Shown in pieces: positions 1 through 7,482 of a stretch of 64,000 bases of DNA; positions within the stretch are counted from its first letter, which is position 1; every line of letters starts with the position of its first letter. The notes beneath the pieces were generated by a model. The model was not told the DNA's origin. It searched no databases and saw only the letters and a program-made list of their open reading frames with translations. The stretch comes from DASUPK01 sp963695675. GTDB taxonomy: Bacteria > Actinomycetota > Thermoleophilia > Solirubrobacterales > 70-9. Both the position numbers and the translations under genes were made by a program. The stretch is taken from NCBI GenBank assembly GCA_963695675.1, contig CAVOGY010000007.1, positions 744,001 through 808,000 on the forward strand. Direction: 5' to 3'.

Positions 1-140
1 TTGCTGAGCACGTACATCGTGAATCCGAAGACGAGCAGCGTCCAGATCATCAGGCCGAGAGCCGGAGAGACCAGGAAGCTGCCGCCTGAGTCGCCCTCGG
101 CTGCGAGGGGCGATGCGGTTATCAGCGTGACTGGGTCCAC
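1..140 (-). CDS. atpF: ATP synthase F0 subunit b, N-terminal part (cut by window edge)
   Basis: Only the first 46 codons are present; the gene runs off the left edge. Subunit b is the peripheral stalk that holds F1 against the F0 a-subunit. The visible part is a short polar leader followed by one hydrophobic segment (around LGLMIWTLLVFGFTMYVL), the expected single membrane anchor at the N-terminus of b. The start is taken as GTG at 140, ten bases after the atpE stop; no clear Shine-Dalgarno sequence is seen, so the exact start is uncertain. Its place right after atpB and atpE is the standard F0 order and makes the identity fairly safe despite truncation. Confidence 0.75.
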   Translation of the reverse strand, partial: MDPVTLITASPLAAEGDSGGSFLVSPALGLMIWTLLVFGFTMYVLS

Positions 141-150
141 CAGCGCCGGC

Positions 151-432
151 CTAGAGGAAGAAGGCGATCAGGCCGAAGATGAACGTGTAGAAGGCGACCG
201 CCTCGGTCAGCGCGAAGCCGAGCCAGCGAATCGACTGGAGGTCGTCCTTCATCTCGGGCTGGCGGGCAACGGACTCGATCTCCTTGCCGAAGATGAAGCC
301 GATGCCGATGCCTGCCCCGATCGAACCGAGACCCGCGCCCACGCCCAGCGCGATGGCCTTGCCGGCGTCGGTGACTCCGGTGTCCGTGACGCCCTGCGAT
401 GCCTGGGCGAGCGGAACCAACACTTCAACCAT
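151..432 (-). CDS. atpE: ATP synthase F0 subunit c (proteolipid ring)
   Basis: This 93-residue protein is the c-ring subunit that carries ions through the membrane. It has two transmembrane helices: the first with the glycine-rich packing motif around residues 30-45, then the polar loop ESVARQPE, then a second helix. The ion-binding carboxylate is Glu77 (ALTEAVAFY). The Gln and Ser ligands that mark sodium-dependent rings are replaced by Ile44 and Ala78, so proton coupling is expected. The ATG at 432 follows an AAGGAG Shine-Dalgarno sequence. The gene sits between atpB and atpF in one operon. The N-terminus has a short acidic leader before the first helix. Confidence 0.97.
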   Translation of the reverse strand: MVEVLVPLAQASQGVTDTGVTDAGKAIALGVGAGLGSIGAGIGIGFIFGKEIESVARQPEMKDDLQSIRWLGFALTEAVAFYTFIFGLIAFFL

Positions 433-450
433 GAATCAGCGCTCCTTTGC

Positions 451-1377
451 TTAGTGACTTTCGGCGACGGCGCCGCCGATATAGATGGCAGACAGGGTGG
501 CGAAGATGAACGCCTGCAGCGTTGCGATCAGGCCGACCTCAAGTACGAAGAAGACGAATGCCAGAGGGAAGGTAAGCGCTCCGAGGGCCGCGAGGCCGAG
601 CAGCACCGCCAGCCCGCCTCCCATGAAGAGCAGGAGCAGGTGGCCGGCCAGGATGTTGGCGAACAGTCGCACTGAGAGCGAGACCAGCCGCATGAAGTGC
701 GAGAGCACCTCGATGCAGAAGATCAGCGCCTTGCCGAACGGGTTCATGTTCTCGAGCCCGGGCGGCAGGAAGCTCTTCAGGTAGCCCACGAAGCCCTTCG
801 CCCGTACCCCCTCGATGTGGTAGCTGAACCAGACGACCAGGGTGAGGGCGAGGGCGAAGGAGATGTTGGCTGTCGCGGCGTAGATCGCGAAGGAGGGGAT
901 CGCCAGGTCGAAGACATTGATGGTCTCGGCGCTGTTGGTGGGCAGCGGCAGGTAGCCGATGATGTTCGAGAAGGCGATGAAGAAGAAGAGCGTCGCGATG
1001 AAGGGGAACCACTTCCGTGCGTATGACCCGGATAGGTTGCCGCCGGTGATGTTGTTCTTGGTCAGGTCGTAGGCGATCTCGACGGCGGCCTGGACGCGGT
1101 TCGGCTTCATCATCATGCGCCGGGCGATGTAGGTCATCACCCAGATCGTCAGCCCGCTCGCCAGGAGCAGGTAGAGGACCGCCCTGTTGATCGAGAAGTT
1201 GATCGGGCCCAGGTGGATCGGGACCCAGTCGTGGAGCTTGAACTCGTTCTGGGGCTTGAACTCCTCGTTCTTGCCCTCGTTGCCGAAGATCAGCAGCAGC
1301 GCGATCGTGACGGCGAAGTAGATGCCGACCCCGAGCAGGACCTTCTGCTTGGTGGAGAGGTTCGAGAGCGCGCTCAT
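451..1377 (-). CDS. atpB: ATP synthase F0 subunit a
   Basis: This 308-residue membrane protein forms the proton half-channels facing the c-ring. The essential arginine of the a-subunit is visible as Arg237 in SLSVRLFANILAGH, followed by the conserved C-terminal helix pair. Five to six hydrophobic segments are seen. An N-terminal stretch of about 55 residues includes one membrane helix and a charged linker (NEGKNEEFKPQNEFK). The start ATG overlaps the stop of the upstream small membrane gene by four bases (ATGA), so the two are probably translationally coupled. It is followed by atpE and atpF as in other bacteria. Confidence 0.97.
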   Translation of the reverse strand: MSALSNLSTKQKVLLGVGIYFAVTIALLLIFGNEGKNEEFKPQNEFKLHDWVPIHLGPINFSINRAVLYLLLASGLTIWVMTYIARRMMMKPNRVQAAVEIAYDLTKNNITGGNLSGSYARKWFPFIATLFFFIAFSNIIGYLPLPTNSAETINVFDLAIPSFAIYAATANISFALALTLVVWFSYHIEGVRAKGFVGYLKSFLPPGLENMNPFGKALIFCIEVLSHFMRLVSLSVRLFANILAGHLLLLFMGGGLAVLLGLAALGALTFPLAFVFFVLEVGLIATLQAFIFATLSAIYIGGAVAESH

Positions 1378-1748
1378 TCAGACTCTCCGGAGGTCATCAT
1401 CCTGAGCAGGATGCGGCTGCCGAGATGGACGGTGAAGAGGATGAGGGAGAGGACCGCAGCGGCCAGGCCGGCGTCCTTGCCCGCTGCCAGTCCAACGAGC
1501 AGGACCGCCAGCGCCACGATCCAGGCTCTGGCGAGCCCGGTGGCGCCCAGCCAGCCCATCGCGGCCCTGCGGTCCCGTCGGGCGACCGCGCCCGCAATGG
1601 CCCGCTCAGCACCGATCTCGATCCCGTAGAGCGCGAGCCAGACGCCCGCGACGACGGCATAGCCGGCCATCGGCAGGTCCGCCGCGATGAACACAGGCAG
1701 GGCCACGGCGAGCAGGGCGAGGTCGAGGTAGCGCAGAACGTTCGCCAT
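1374..1748 (-). CDS. AtpI-like small membrane protein leading the ATP synthase operon
   Basis: This 124-residue protein has about four hydrophobic helices (near residues 8-25, 28-44, 65-90 and 95-112) separated by short basic loops. It lies directly upstream of atpB with an ATGA overlap. A poorly conserved AtpI-type protein sits at this place in most atp operons and is thought to help assemble the c-ring or move Mg2+. I assign it mainly on position and topology, since sequence similarity to AtpI cannot be judged by eye. The frame stays open further upstream, but the ATG at 1748 gives a protein beginning just before the first helix; the upstream part has no membrane character. Confidence 0.6.
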   Translation of the reverse strand: MANVLRYLDLALLAVALPVFIAADLPMAGYAVVAGVWLALYGIEIGAERAIAGAVARRDRRAAMGWLGATGLARAWIVALAVLLVGLAAGKDAGLAAAVLSLILFTVHLGSRILLRMMTSGESE

Positions 1749-2155
1749 CCGGGATGGGCCGGCCGCCCCGCTTGGTCCGTTTAGGGCGAGCGTCGACAAC
1801 TGCTGGCCCCAACTGTGATGTCGATGTCGAACGAGCGCATGAAATCCTTGCCCCCCACCCGGCAAAGTCAACCCTCCGGGGTTGGCCGGAGGGGCGGCGA
1901 ATCCTAGCGGCTGGGGTCCGACGAGGCGGTCCGTTCGAGGGCAGGAGCGGTCGCCGATTTGGGCCGGCGGCCGCTCCTGTGGACGCGCCCCAAAGTGACA
2001 GGGCCCGCACTGCCCGTCGGCCCCGAGGCCCCTGGCGCCGAGGGGGGCCAGGGTCGCCGGGTCCGAACAAAGCCAAGGACGTGACTCGCCCGTATTTATT
2101 CCGAGGCCGATGGAATAACTTGGCCGCTCGCGCGTCCTTGACGGGTAGAGCAGGC
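1749..2155. other. Divergent intergenic region between the atp operon and an anti-sigma gene
   Basis: About 400 bases lie between the atp-side gene on the minus strand and the anti-sigma gene on the plus strand. I see no convincing gene. The part from about 2070 contains nested inverted repeats (listed separately) in an A/T-richer patch. The rest is GC-rich with several short complementary runs and no -35/-10 pair that I would defend, although promoters for both directions must be here. Confidence 0.5.
2074..2140 (+). promoter_or_regulatory. Nested inverted repeats upstream of the anti-sigma / sigma operon
   Basis: Two perfect inverted repeats are nested: CAAGGACG (2074-2081) with CGTCCTTG (2133-2140), and inside it TTATTCC (2096-2102) with GGAATAA (2112-2118). 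The inner arm lies in an unusually A/T-rich patch. The pair ends 15 bases before the ATG at 2156, so it could be a leader RNA hairpin or paired operator sites for autoregulation by the ECF sigma factor. The function is not established. Confidence 0.45.
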
Positions 2156-2941
2156 ATGCACCAACACGACTCACACCGCGAGCTCGATGAGAGGACCCGC
2201 CGCGAGCTCGCCTCGCTGGCGGACGGTTCGCTTCAGGGCCACGCACGAGCCAGGCTCGAGGCGAGGCTCGCCGAGTCCCCGACGTTGCGTGCTGCCCTCG
2301 AGCGCCAGCGAAGCGGGGGCGCCGCGCTCAGGGGACTGAGCGTGGAGGCGCCGGCTTCCCTGCGGACCCGGATCGCGGCCGAAGTCGCGACTCCGTCCCG
2401 CCGCGTGCGGCGACGGCGCCTCGCGATCGGCGGGGCGCTGGCGGGCGCGGTCGCCGCGGCGGCTCTCGCCGCGGTGCTCGCCCTGCCGACCGGCTCGGGA
2501 GGCCCCACGGTCGTGGAGGCGGCACGACTCGCCGAGCGGCCCCCGACCGGGCCGGTCGCCGTCGAGCGCTCGAATCCAAAGCTGCTGGCGGCAGGCGTCG
2601 AGGGCGTGCCCTTCCCGAACTGGGCGAAGGAATTCGGCTGGCGGCAAGCGGGAATCCGCTCCGATCGGCTCGACGATCGCGAGGCGAGGACCGTGCTCTA
2701 CGAGCACGACGGCAAGCGCACCTCCTACACGATCATCTCCGGAGACGGGATCACCGCCCCCAGCGACGCAACGACGACGAGGCGCAACGGCGTCACTCTG
2801 CACGCGTTCGGAGACGGCGGGCGCCGGGTCGTCACCTGGTGGCGCAACGGCAGAACCTGCGTGCTCTCCAGCTCGCAGGTAGGTGACCGCGAGCTGCTCA
2901 AGCTGGCCTCCTGGAAGGGCGACGGGGCGGTGCCCTTCTGA
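2156..2941 (+). CDS. Anti-sigma factor-like single-pass membrane protein
   Basis: This 261-residue protein has a charged, helical cytoplasmic N-terminus (residues 1-80), an Arg-rich stop-transfer stretch (RRVRRRRL), one membrane helix (about 85-105), and an extracytoplasmic C-terminal domain with an SSQVGD motif near the end. The topology and the adjoining sigma gene suggest an anti-sigma factor. The N-terminal region lacks the zinc-binding His-x3-Cys-x2-Cys of ZAS-type anti-sigmas; the only cysteine is in the C-terminal domain. The start ATG at 2156 is chosen because the upstream open frame is Pro/Arg-rich noise. Its stop overlaps the likely CTG start of the sigma gene. The order anti-sigma first, sigma second is the reverse of the usual arrangement. 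Confidence 0.6.
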   Translation: MHQHDSHRELDERTRRELASLADGSLQGHARARLEARLAESPTLRAALERQRSGGAALRGLSVEAPASLRTRIAAEVATPSRRVRRRRLAIGGALAGAVAAAALAAVLALPTGSGGPTVVEAARLAERPPTGPVAVERSNPKLLAAGVEGVPFPNWAKEFGWRQAGIRSDRLDDREARTVLYEHDGKRTSYTIISGDGITAPSDATTTRRNGVTLHAFGDGGRRVVTWWRNGRTCVLSSSQVGDRELLKLASWKGDGAVPF

Positions 2942-3459
2942 CCGCTCTGCTCGTCCAAGGAGAGGGGCGCCGGCTGGACCCGAATACCGCCGGAGACCAC
3001 ATCGACAAGCTGTTTCGCGTAGCTCTCGCGATGTGCGGCTCCCGCGACCTCGCGGAGGATCTGGTCCAGGAGACCTATGTCAAGGTCCTCTCCCGGCCGC
3101 GGCTCCTGCGAAGAGACGACGACCTCGGCTATCTGATCAAGGCGCTGAAGAACACCTGGTACAGCCACCTGCGCCGCGAGCGCACGCGCCGCGCGGCGAC
3201 TGATTCGAGCGAGCACGCGCCGGAGGAGCTGCCGGCCAGGACCTCCGTGGGCGACCCGCAGTCCTCCCTTGAGGCCGGGGAGGTGCTCGACGCCCTGGCT
3301 GACCTCCCCCGCCCCAACCGCGAGGCCGTCGCCGCCGTCGACATCGCCGGCCTCAGCTACGCGGAGGCGGCCAGGGCACTCGGAGTGCGGCAGGGAACGA
3401 TCATGAGCCGCGTCTATCGGGGGCGCGAGCAGGTTGCCCAGGCGGTCGGGGCGGGGTGA
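2938..3459 (+). CDS. ECF-type RNA polymerase sigma factor, probable CTG start
   Basis: The protein carries sigma region 2 (DKLFRVALAMCG then DLVQETYVKVL) and region 4 with a helix-turn-helix (LSYAEAARALGV). The first canonical start, ATG 3031, falls in the middle of region 2 and would delete its first helix. Upstream the frame is open to 2887 but holds no ATG, GTG or TTG. A CTG at 2938-2940 overlaps the TGA of the anti-sigma gene (CTGA) and gives a normal 173-residue sigma. Another CTG at 2974 has AAGGAGAGG 8-16 bases before it and is the main alternative. The 3' end overlaps the convergent wecA-like gene by 59 bases. Confidence 0.8.
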   Translation: MTALLVQGEGRRLDPNTAGDHIDKLFRVALAMCGSRDLAEDLVQETYVKVLSRPRLLRRDDDLGYLIKALKNTWYSHLRRERTRRAATDSSEHAPEELPARTSVGDPQSSLEAGEVLDALADLPRPNREAVAAVDIAGLSYAEAARALGVRQGTIMSRVYRGREQVAQAVGAG

Positions 3460-4759
3460 GCTCCTCCCGGCCGTCCGTCTGATCCAACGCCTCCATCTCC
3501 CCGGTATCCGGGTCGACCGCGGTGAACTCCCCGGTCCCCGGATCCACCACGGCAAAGGTCCCGGTGTCCAGCTCTCTCAGGACGCCCTCCTCGACCCCAG
3601 GCTCGACGGGAGCTTCGGCGATCCGGGCGAGCCCAAGGCGCCGGCGCCACTGCCTGTTACGCACCTTGAGCAGTTTGAGGATCTCGAGTGCGGCCAGCAG
3701 CCGGAAGCTGGCGATGCCGGCGCCGATCAAAGTGGCAGCCATCACCGCGCTCCAGAACGGGTCGAAGTGGCCGTGGTTGTCGCTGTACGGCACGAAGCGA
3801 AGGGCGAGCGCAACCGCGGCGAGCACCAGCGTCCAGCCGTATAGGTAGGTGATCGTGCGACGCTGGCTGAAGCCGATGCGCGCCATGCGGTGGTGAAAGT
3901 GCTCGGTGTCGGCGCGGTAGATCGGCCTCCCGTACTTGAGCCGCTTCGCGACTACGAAGCCGGTGTCGAGGATGGGAACGGCGAGAACCGCCAGCGGGAA
4001 GAAGAGGGCGACCACGGCGTTCGTTTTCAGCGCACCCTGCACAGTGATCACCGCCATCAGGTAGCCGAGCAGGTTCGAGCCCGTGTCCCCCATGAAGCTC
4101 GACGCGGGCGGGAAGCCATGGCGGAGGAAGCCGAGCGAGGCGCCGGCCGTCACGGCTGCCAGCACCCCGGCCGCGTTGCGATCGAGCGAGAGGGCGATCA
4201 CCGCGAGCGCGGCGGCCGAGATCAGGCAGACACCGGCCGCGAGCCCGTCCACACCGTCGATCAGGTTGATCACGTTGGCGACCGCGACGATGCCGAACAC
4301 CGTCAGCACCTGACCGAGGTCGATCGCTCCTATTCCAGGTGGGTCGAAGAGCTGTACGGAGCCCGGATCCACCCGCCCGACGAAGGGGAGCGTGAAGCTC
4401 GCGACGGTCACCCCGGACGCGACCGGAATGATCGCGGCCGCTGTCTGGCCGAGCAGCTTGATCCCCGCCGGAAGGTCGACCAGGTCATCGACCACCCCCA
4501 CCGCCGTGATCACGATCGCCCCGGCCAGGATCGACCGGGTCTCCTGGTCCCAGGGCAGGAAGATCGTGCCGCCGATCAGGACCGCGACCAGCACGGCCAG
4601 GCCGCCGAGCTTCGGGGTGGAAACCTCGTGCAGGCTGCGCTCGTTGGGGACGTCCATCGCCCCGATCCGGACCGCCAGCGACTCGGTGGCGGGCACCAGC
4701 GCCCAGACGGCGGCCCCGGCGAAGATGAAGGCGAAGAGCGCGTCGATCGTGTCGGGCAT
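3401..4759 (-). CDS. wecA: Polyprenyl-phosphate N-acetylhexosamine-1-phosphate transferase (WecA/TagO family)
   Basis: This 452-residue integral membrane enzyme transfers a sugar-1-phosphate from a UDP-sugar to undecaprenyl (or decaprenyl) phosphate, the first lipid-linked step of surface glycan synthesis. Family motifs are present: VVDDLVDLP, NLIDGVDGLAAG, FMGDTGSNLLGYL and the cytoplasmic HFHHRMARIG. About eleven helices are followed by a soluble tail of roughly 90 residues that contains a repeated VDPGTGEFTAVDPDTGEM block. The start ATG 4759 shares one base with the asnB stop (TGATG). In mycobacteria the orthologue (rfe) lies directly before atpI; here an ECF sigma / anti-sigma pair separates them. 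Its 3' end overlaps the sigma gene. Confidence 0.9.
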   Translation of the reverse strand: MPDTIDALFAFIFAGAAVWALVPATESLAVRIGAMDVPNERSLHEVSTPKLGGLAVLVAVLIGGTIFLPWDQETRSILAGAIVITAVGVVDDLVDLPAGIKLLGQTAAAIIPVASGVTVASFTLPFVGRVDPGSVQLFDPPGIGAIDLGQVLTVFGIVAVANVINLIDGVDGLAAGVCLISAAALAVIALSLDRNAAGVLAAVTAGASLGFLRHGFPPASSFMGDTGSNLLGYLMAVITVQGALKTNAVVALFFPLAVLAVPILDTGFVVAKRLKYGRPIYRADTEHFHHRMARIGFSQRRTITYLYGWTLVLAAVALALRFVPYSDNHGHFDPFWSAVMAATLIGAGIASFRLLAALEILKLLKVRNRQWRRRLGLARIAEAPVEPGVEEGVLRELDTGTFAVVDPGTGEFTAVDPDTGEMEALDQTDGREELTPPRPPGQPARAPDRRGS

Positions 4760-6660
4760 CAGCCGACGTCTCCAGCCACCGCGCCGGCCGAGGCCGGCTC
4801 GCGGGCGTAGCGGTCGAACCAGAGCGTGAAGGAGAGCAGGCCCCAGATCTGCCTGCTCAGATCCTCCTTGCCGGAGATGTGCTCCTCGAGCACCCGCGTG
4901 ACGGCGCCGGCATCGAGATACCCCTGCCGCTCGATCGTCTCGGGTGCGAGGACGTCGCGAGCGAAGGAAGCGAGATCGCCGCGGAGCCACGCCGCCACCG
5001 GGATCGAGAAGCCCTGCTTGCGGCCGCGGATGATCTCACTCGGGAGAAGCGGGCCGGCCGCCCGGCGGAGCAGCCGCTTCTTGGAGAACCCGCGCACCTT
5101 CTTCCTCGTCTCCAGGGCGAGGGCGAGCTCAGCGACCACGGGGTCGAGGAAGGGCACCCTGGTCTCGAGCGAGTGGGCCATGCTGGCCCGGTCCGTCTTC
5201 ACCAGCAGGTCGTCCACCAGGTAGATGCCGAGGTCGAGGTCCTGGAGACGAGCCAGCTCCTCGGCGCCTTCGGTCTCGGCGTACCGCGCCCTGTAGACAT
5301 CGAGCGGATCGGTTGTCCGGGAGGAGCTAAGCAGCTGCTCCTGCGCGTCCGGCGAGAAAATCTCCTTCCAGGCGTGGTGGCGCTCGACCGGCGGCAGGTG
5401 GGCCGCGCGGACGAAGCGCTTGGCCTTGTAGTCGAAGCTCACCTTCTCGGAGGAGCTCGGCAGCAGCTCGACCAGAGGACGCAGGAAGGGCGCGGCCCTG
5501 CCGACGCGAGGAGCCAGGCGATCCGCAACGTAGGTGTAGTAGCCGCCGAAGAGCTCGTCGCCTCCCTCCCCCGAGAGCACGACCTTGACGGTGCCCGAGG
5601 CGAGTTGAGAGACGAGGTAGGTGGGCAGCGCCGAGGAGTCGCCGAAGGGCTCGTCGAAGGCCTCCACCAGCCGTGGCAGGAGGTCGACCGCGTCCGGCCG
5701 CAGGATGAGCTCGTGGTGGTCGGTGCCGTAGCGCTCGGCGACCAGCCGCGCCTGCGCGAGCTCGTCGAACGAGCTCTCCTCGAAGCCGATCGAGAACGTG
5801 CTGACCTGGTAGCCGCTCTCTGCCGCCGCCAGCGCTGTGAGCAGCGAAGAGTCGATGCCGCCCGAGAGCAACACGCCGACCGGCACGTCCGAGACCAGGT
5901 GCGCCCTCACGGAGTCCCGCAGGCGCTCGCGGAGCTCGTCCGCAAGGACCTCGTCGCTCTCGGTCCGCACGTCGCTCGCCGCGACCGGCGCTGGGCGCGC
6001 ATAACGGGAGATCTCGACGTCGCCGCTCTCGGCCACCAGCGTGTGGCCCGCCGGCAGCTTGCGCGTCTCCGTGAAGATCGTCAACGGCGCGGGGATCGAG
6101 TTGAAGGCGAGGAAGGCCTCGAGCGCCGCCGGGTCGATCTCGCGTGAGAATCCGGGCTGGCGGAGAAGAGCCTTGAGCTCCGAGGCGAAGGAGATCTGGC
6201 CGTGTGCGACGCGGTAGTAGAGAGGCTTGATCCCGAACCGGTCCCGCGCCAGGACCAGCCGGCTGTGGCGCGCGTCCCAGATCGCGATCGCGAACATGCC
6301 GCGCAGCGCCTCGACGAAGGCCGGGCCGCGCTCCTCGTAGAGATGGACGAGGACCTCGGTGTCACTGTTGGTGGAGAAGGTGTGGCCGCGGCCCCGGAGC
6401 CCCTCCATCAGCTCACGGTAGTTGTAGATCTCGCCGTTCTGGATCACCTGGATGCGACCGTCCTCGTTGGCGATCGGCTGGTCGCCCCCGGCGAGGTCGA
6501 TGATCGAGAGCCTGCGCATGGCGAGCCCCGCAGCGCCGTCGATCAGGCTTCCATCCGAGTCGGGGCCGCGATGGACCAACGTCTCGTTCATCGCGGCCAG
6601 CGCCGCGGGATCGGGGCCGGAGGCCCCGTCGAGGGAGACGAGGCCGCATATCCCGCACAT
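4759..6660 (-). CDS. asnB: Asparagine synthetase, glutamine-hydrolysing
   Basis: The 633-residue protein has an N-terminal class II glutaminase domain with catalytic Cys2 (MCGICGLV), then the ATP-pyrophosphatase loop LSGGIDSSLLTAL and the acceptor domain with VVLSGEGGDELFGGYY. It makes an amide from aspartate and glutamine using ATP. Proteins of this family also sit in polysaccharide loci where they amidate sugar acids; the linkage here to wecA (one-base overlap) and a sugar transferase leaves that alternative open. The length is typical of the AsnB family that includes exosortase or capsule-associated versions. A TAGACT -10 box seven bases before the ATG suggests a leaderless mRNA. Confidence 0.93.
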   Translation of the reverse strand: MCGICGLVSLDGASGPDPAALAAMNETLVHRGPDSDGSLIDGAAGLAMRRLSIIDLAGGDQPIANEDGRIQVIQNGEIYNYRELMEGLRGRGHTFSTNSDTEVLVHLYEERGPAFVEALRGMFAIAIWDARHSRLVLARDRFGIKPLYYRVAHGQISFASELKALLRQPGFSREIDPAALEAFLAFNSIPAPLTIFTETRKLPAGHTLVAESGDVEISRYARPAPVAASDVRTESDEVLADELRERLRDSVRAHLVSDVPVGVLLSGGIDSSLLTALAAAESGYQVSTFSIGFEESSFDELAQARLVAERYGTDHHELILRPDAVDLLPRLVEAFDEPFGDSSALPTYLVSQLASGTVKVVLSGEGGDELFGGYYTYVADRLAPRVGRAAPFLRPLVELLPSSSEKVSFDYKAKRFVRAAHLPPVERHHAWKEIFSPDAQEQLLSSSRTTDPLDVYRARYAETEGAEELARLQDLDLGIYLVDDLLVKTDRASMAHSLETRVPFLDPVVAELALALETRKKVRGFSKKRLLRRAAGPLLPSEIIRGRKQGFSIPVAAWLRGDLASFARDVLAPETIERQGYLDAGAVTRVLEEHISGKEDLSRQIWGLLSFTLWFDRYAREPASAGAVAGDVG

Positions 6661-6667
6661 GGCGGCG

Positions 6668-6673
6668 AGTCTA
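6668..6673 (-). promoter_or_regulatory. Probable -10 box of a leaderless asnB transcript
   Basis: TAGACT on the minus strand ends seven bases before the asnB ATG at 6660. This spacing places the transcription start on or next to the start codon. Confidence 0.5.
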
Positions 6674-6753
6674 GAGAGCGCCCAGGATCAGCCGCGAGGC
6701 TAGGGCTACTTCCGGTCCCTGGGCACCCGGCGGCCCCCCTACATCCGCTGCAG

Positions 6754-7482
6754 CTAGCGGGCCCTGCCCCGCAGCGTCAGGGTGATGATCCGCGCCACGG
6801 TCGCGCTCAGCACACGCAGGTAGAGGCGAATCGAGCGGTCCGCGATGTACTCGAGGTCGTGGATCAGCTTGTCCTCCCAGGAGTCCTCCCGGGTGATCCT
6901 GGTCTGGGCGAAGCCGGTGACGCCGGGCCGGATGACGAGCCGCTGCCAGTACTGCGGAACCTCCTCGACCAGGCGGTAGAAGAACGCCGGCCTCACCGGT
7001 CGTGGGCCGACCATGCTCATGTCGCCGCGGATCACGTTGAAAAGCTGCGGGACCTCGTCGATGTGGGTGAGCCGGGCGGCCTTCCCAACGGCCGTCACCT
7101 CCTGCTCGGTGCGGCGGCTGAGCTCCTCCCCGTAGACATTGCCGAGGCGGGCTTCGGCGCCGGGCTTGAGCGTCCGCAGCTTGTACATGGTGAAGACTCG
7201 GCCGGCCCGCCCGACCCGCTCCCCGCGGTAGAGCACCGGCCTGCCCGAGGTGAGCAGCGTGGCGAGCGCGAGCAGAGCGAGCAGAGGCGACAGCACGATC
7301 AGGGCGGACCCCGCAATGATCAGGTCGAGGCCCCGCAGGGCGACGTCAACGCGTCGCGGCGCGAAGGCCTCAGAGGCGATCGCCGAGTACTGCTCGGCCA
7401 GCGATGCCGCCTCTTGATCCTGCGGCGGAGGGGTCGGCGCCACCGTCTCAGCTCCAGCCGACGCCCGTGCCGGGGCGCTCAC
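6754..7482 (-). CDS. Small sugar-phosphate transferase (PglC/WcaJ catalytic family)
   Basis: This 242-residue protein matches the bacterial sugar transferase domain: a hydrophobic re-entrant hairpin (around residues 50-85), then FTMYKLRTL, the HIDEVPQLFNVIRGDMSMVGPRP block that holds the catalytic acidic residue, and a conserved C-terminal RPGVTG. It lacks the four-helix N-terminal domain of WcaJ, so it resembles the minimal monotopic PglC form. It links a sugar-1-phosphate to polyprenyl phosphate. The GTG start overlaps the preceding DUF354 gene by four bases (GTGA). The N-terminal 45 residues are Ala/Pro-rich and low in complexity. Confidence 0.88.
   Translation of the reverse strand: MSAPARASAGAETVAPTPPPQDQEAASLAEQYSAIASEAFAPRRVDVALRGLDLIIAGSALIVLSPLLALLALATLLTSGRPVLYRGERVGRAGRVFTMYKLRTLKPGAEARLGNVYGEELSRRTEQEVTAVGKAARLTHIDEVPQLFNVIRGDMSMVGPRPVRPAFFYRLVEEVPQYWQRLVIRPGVTGFAQTRITREDSWEDKLIHDLEYIADRSIRLYLRVLSATVARIITLTLRGRAR

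Noticed and set aside
1904..1920. TAGCGGCTGGGG, similar to the start of repeat family R1
   Set aside because: It is not at a gene stop and lacks the GATCTGAT..GCGAAGCCG end.
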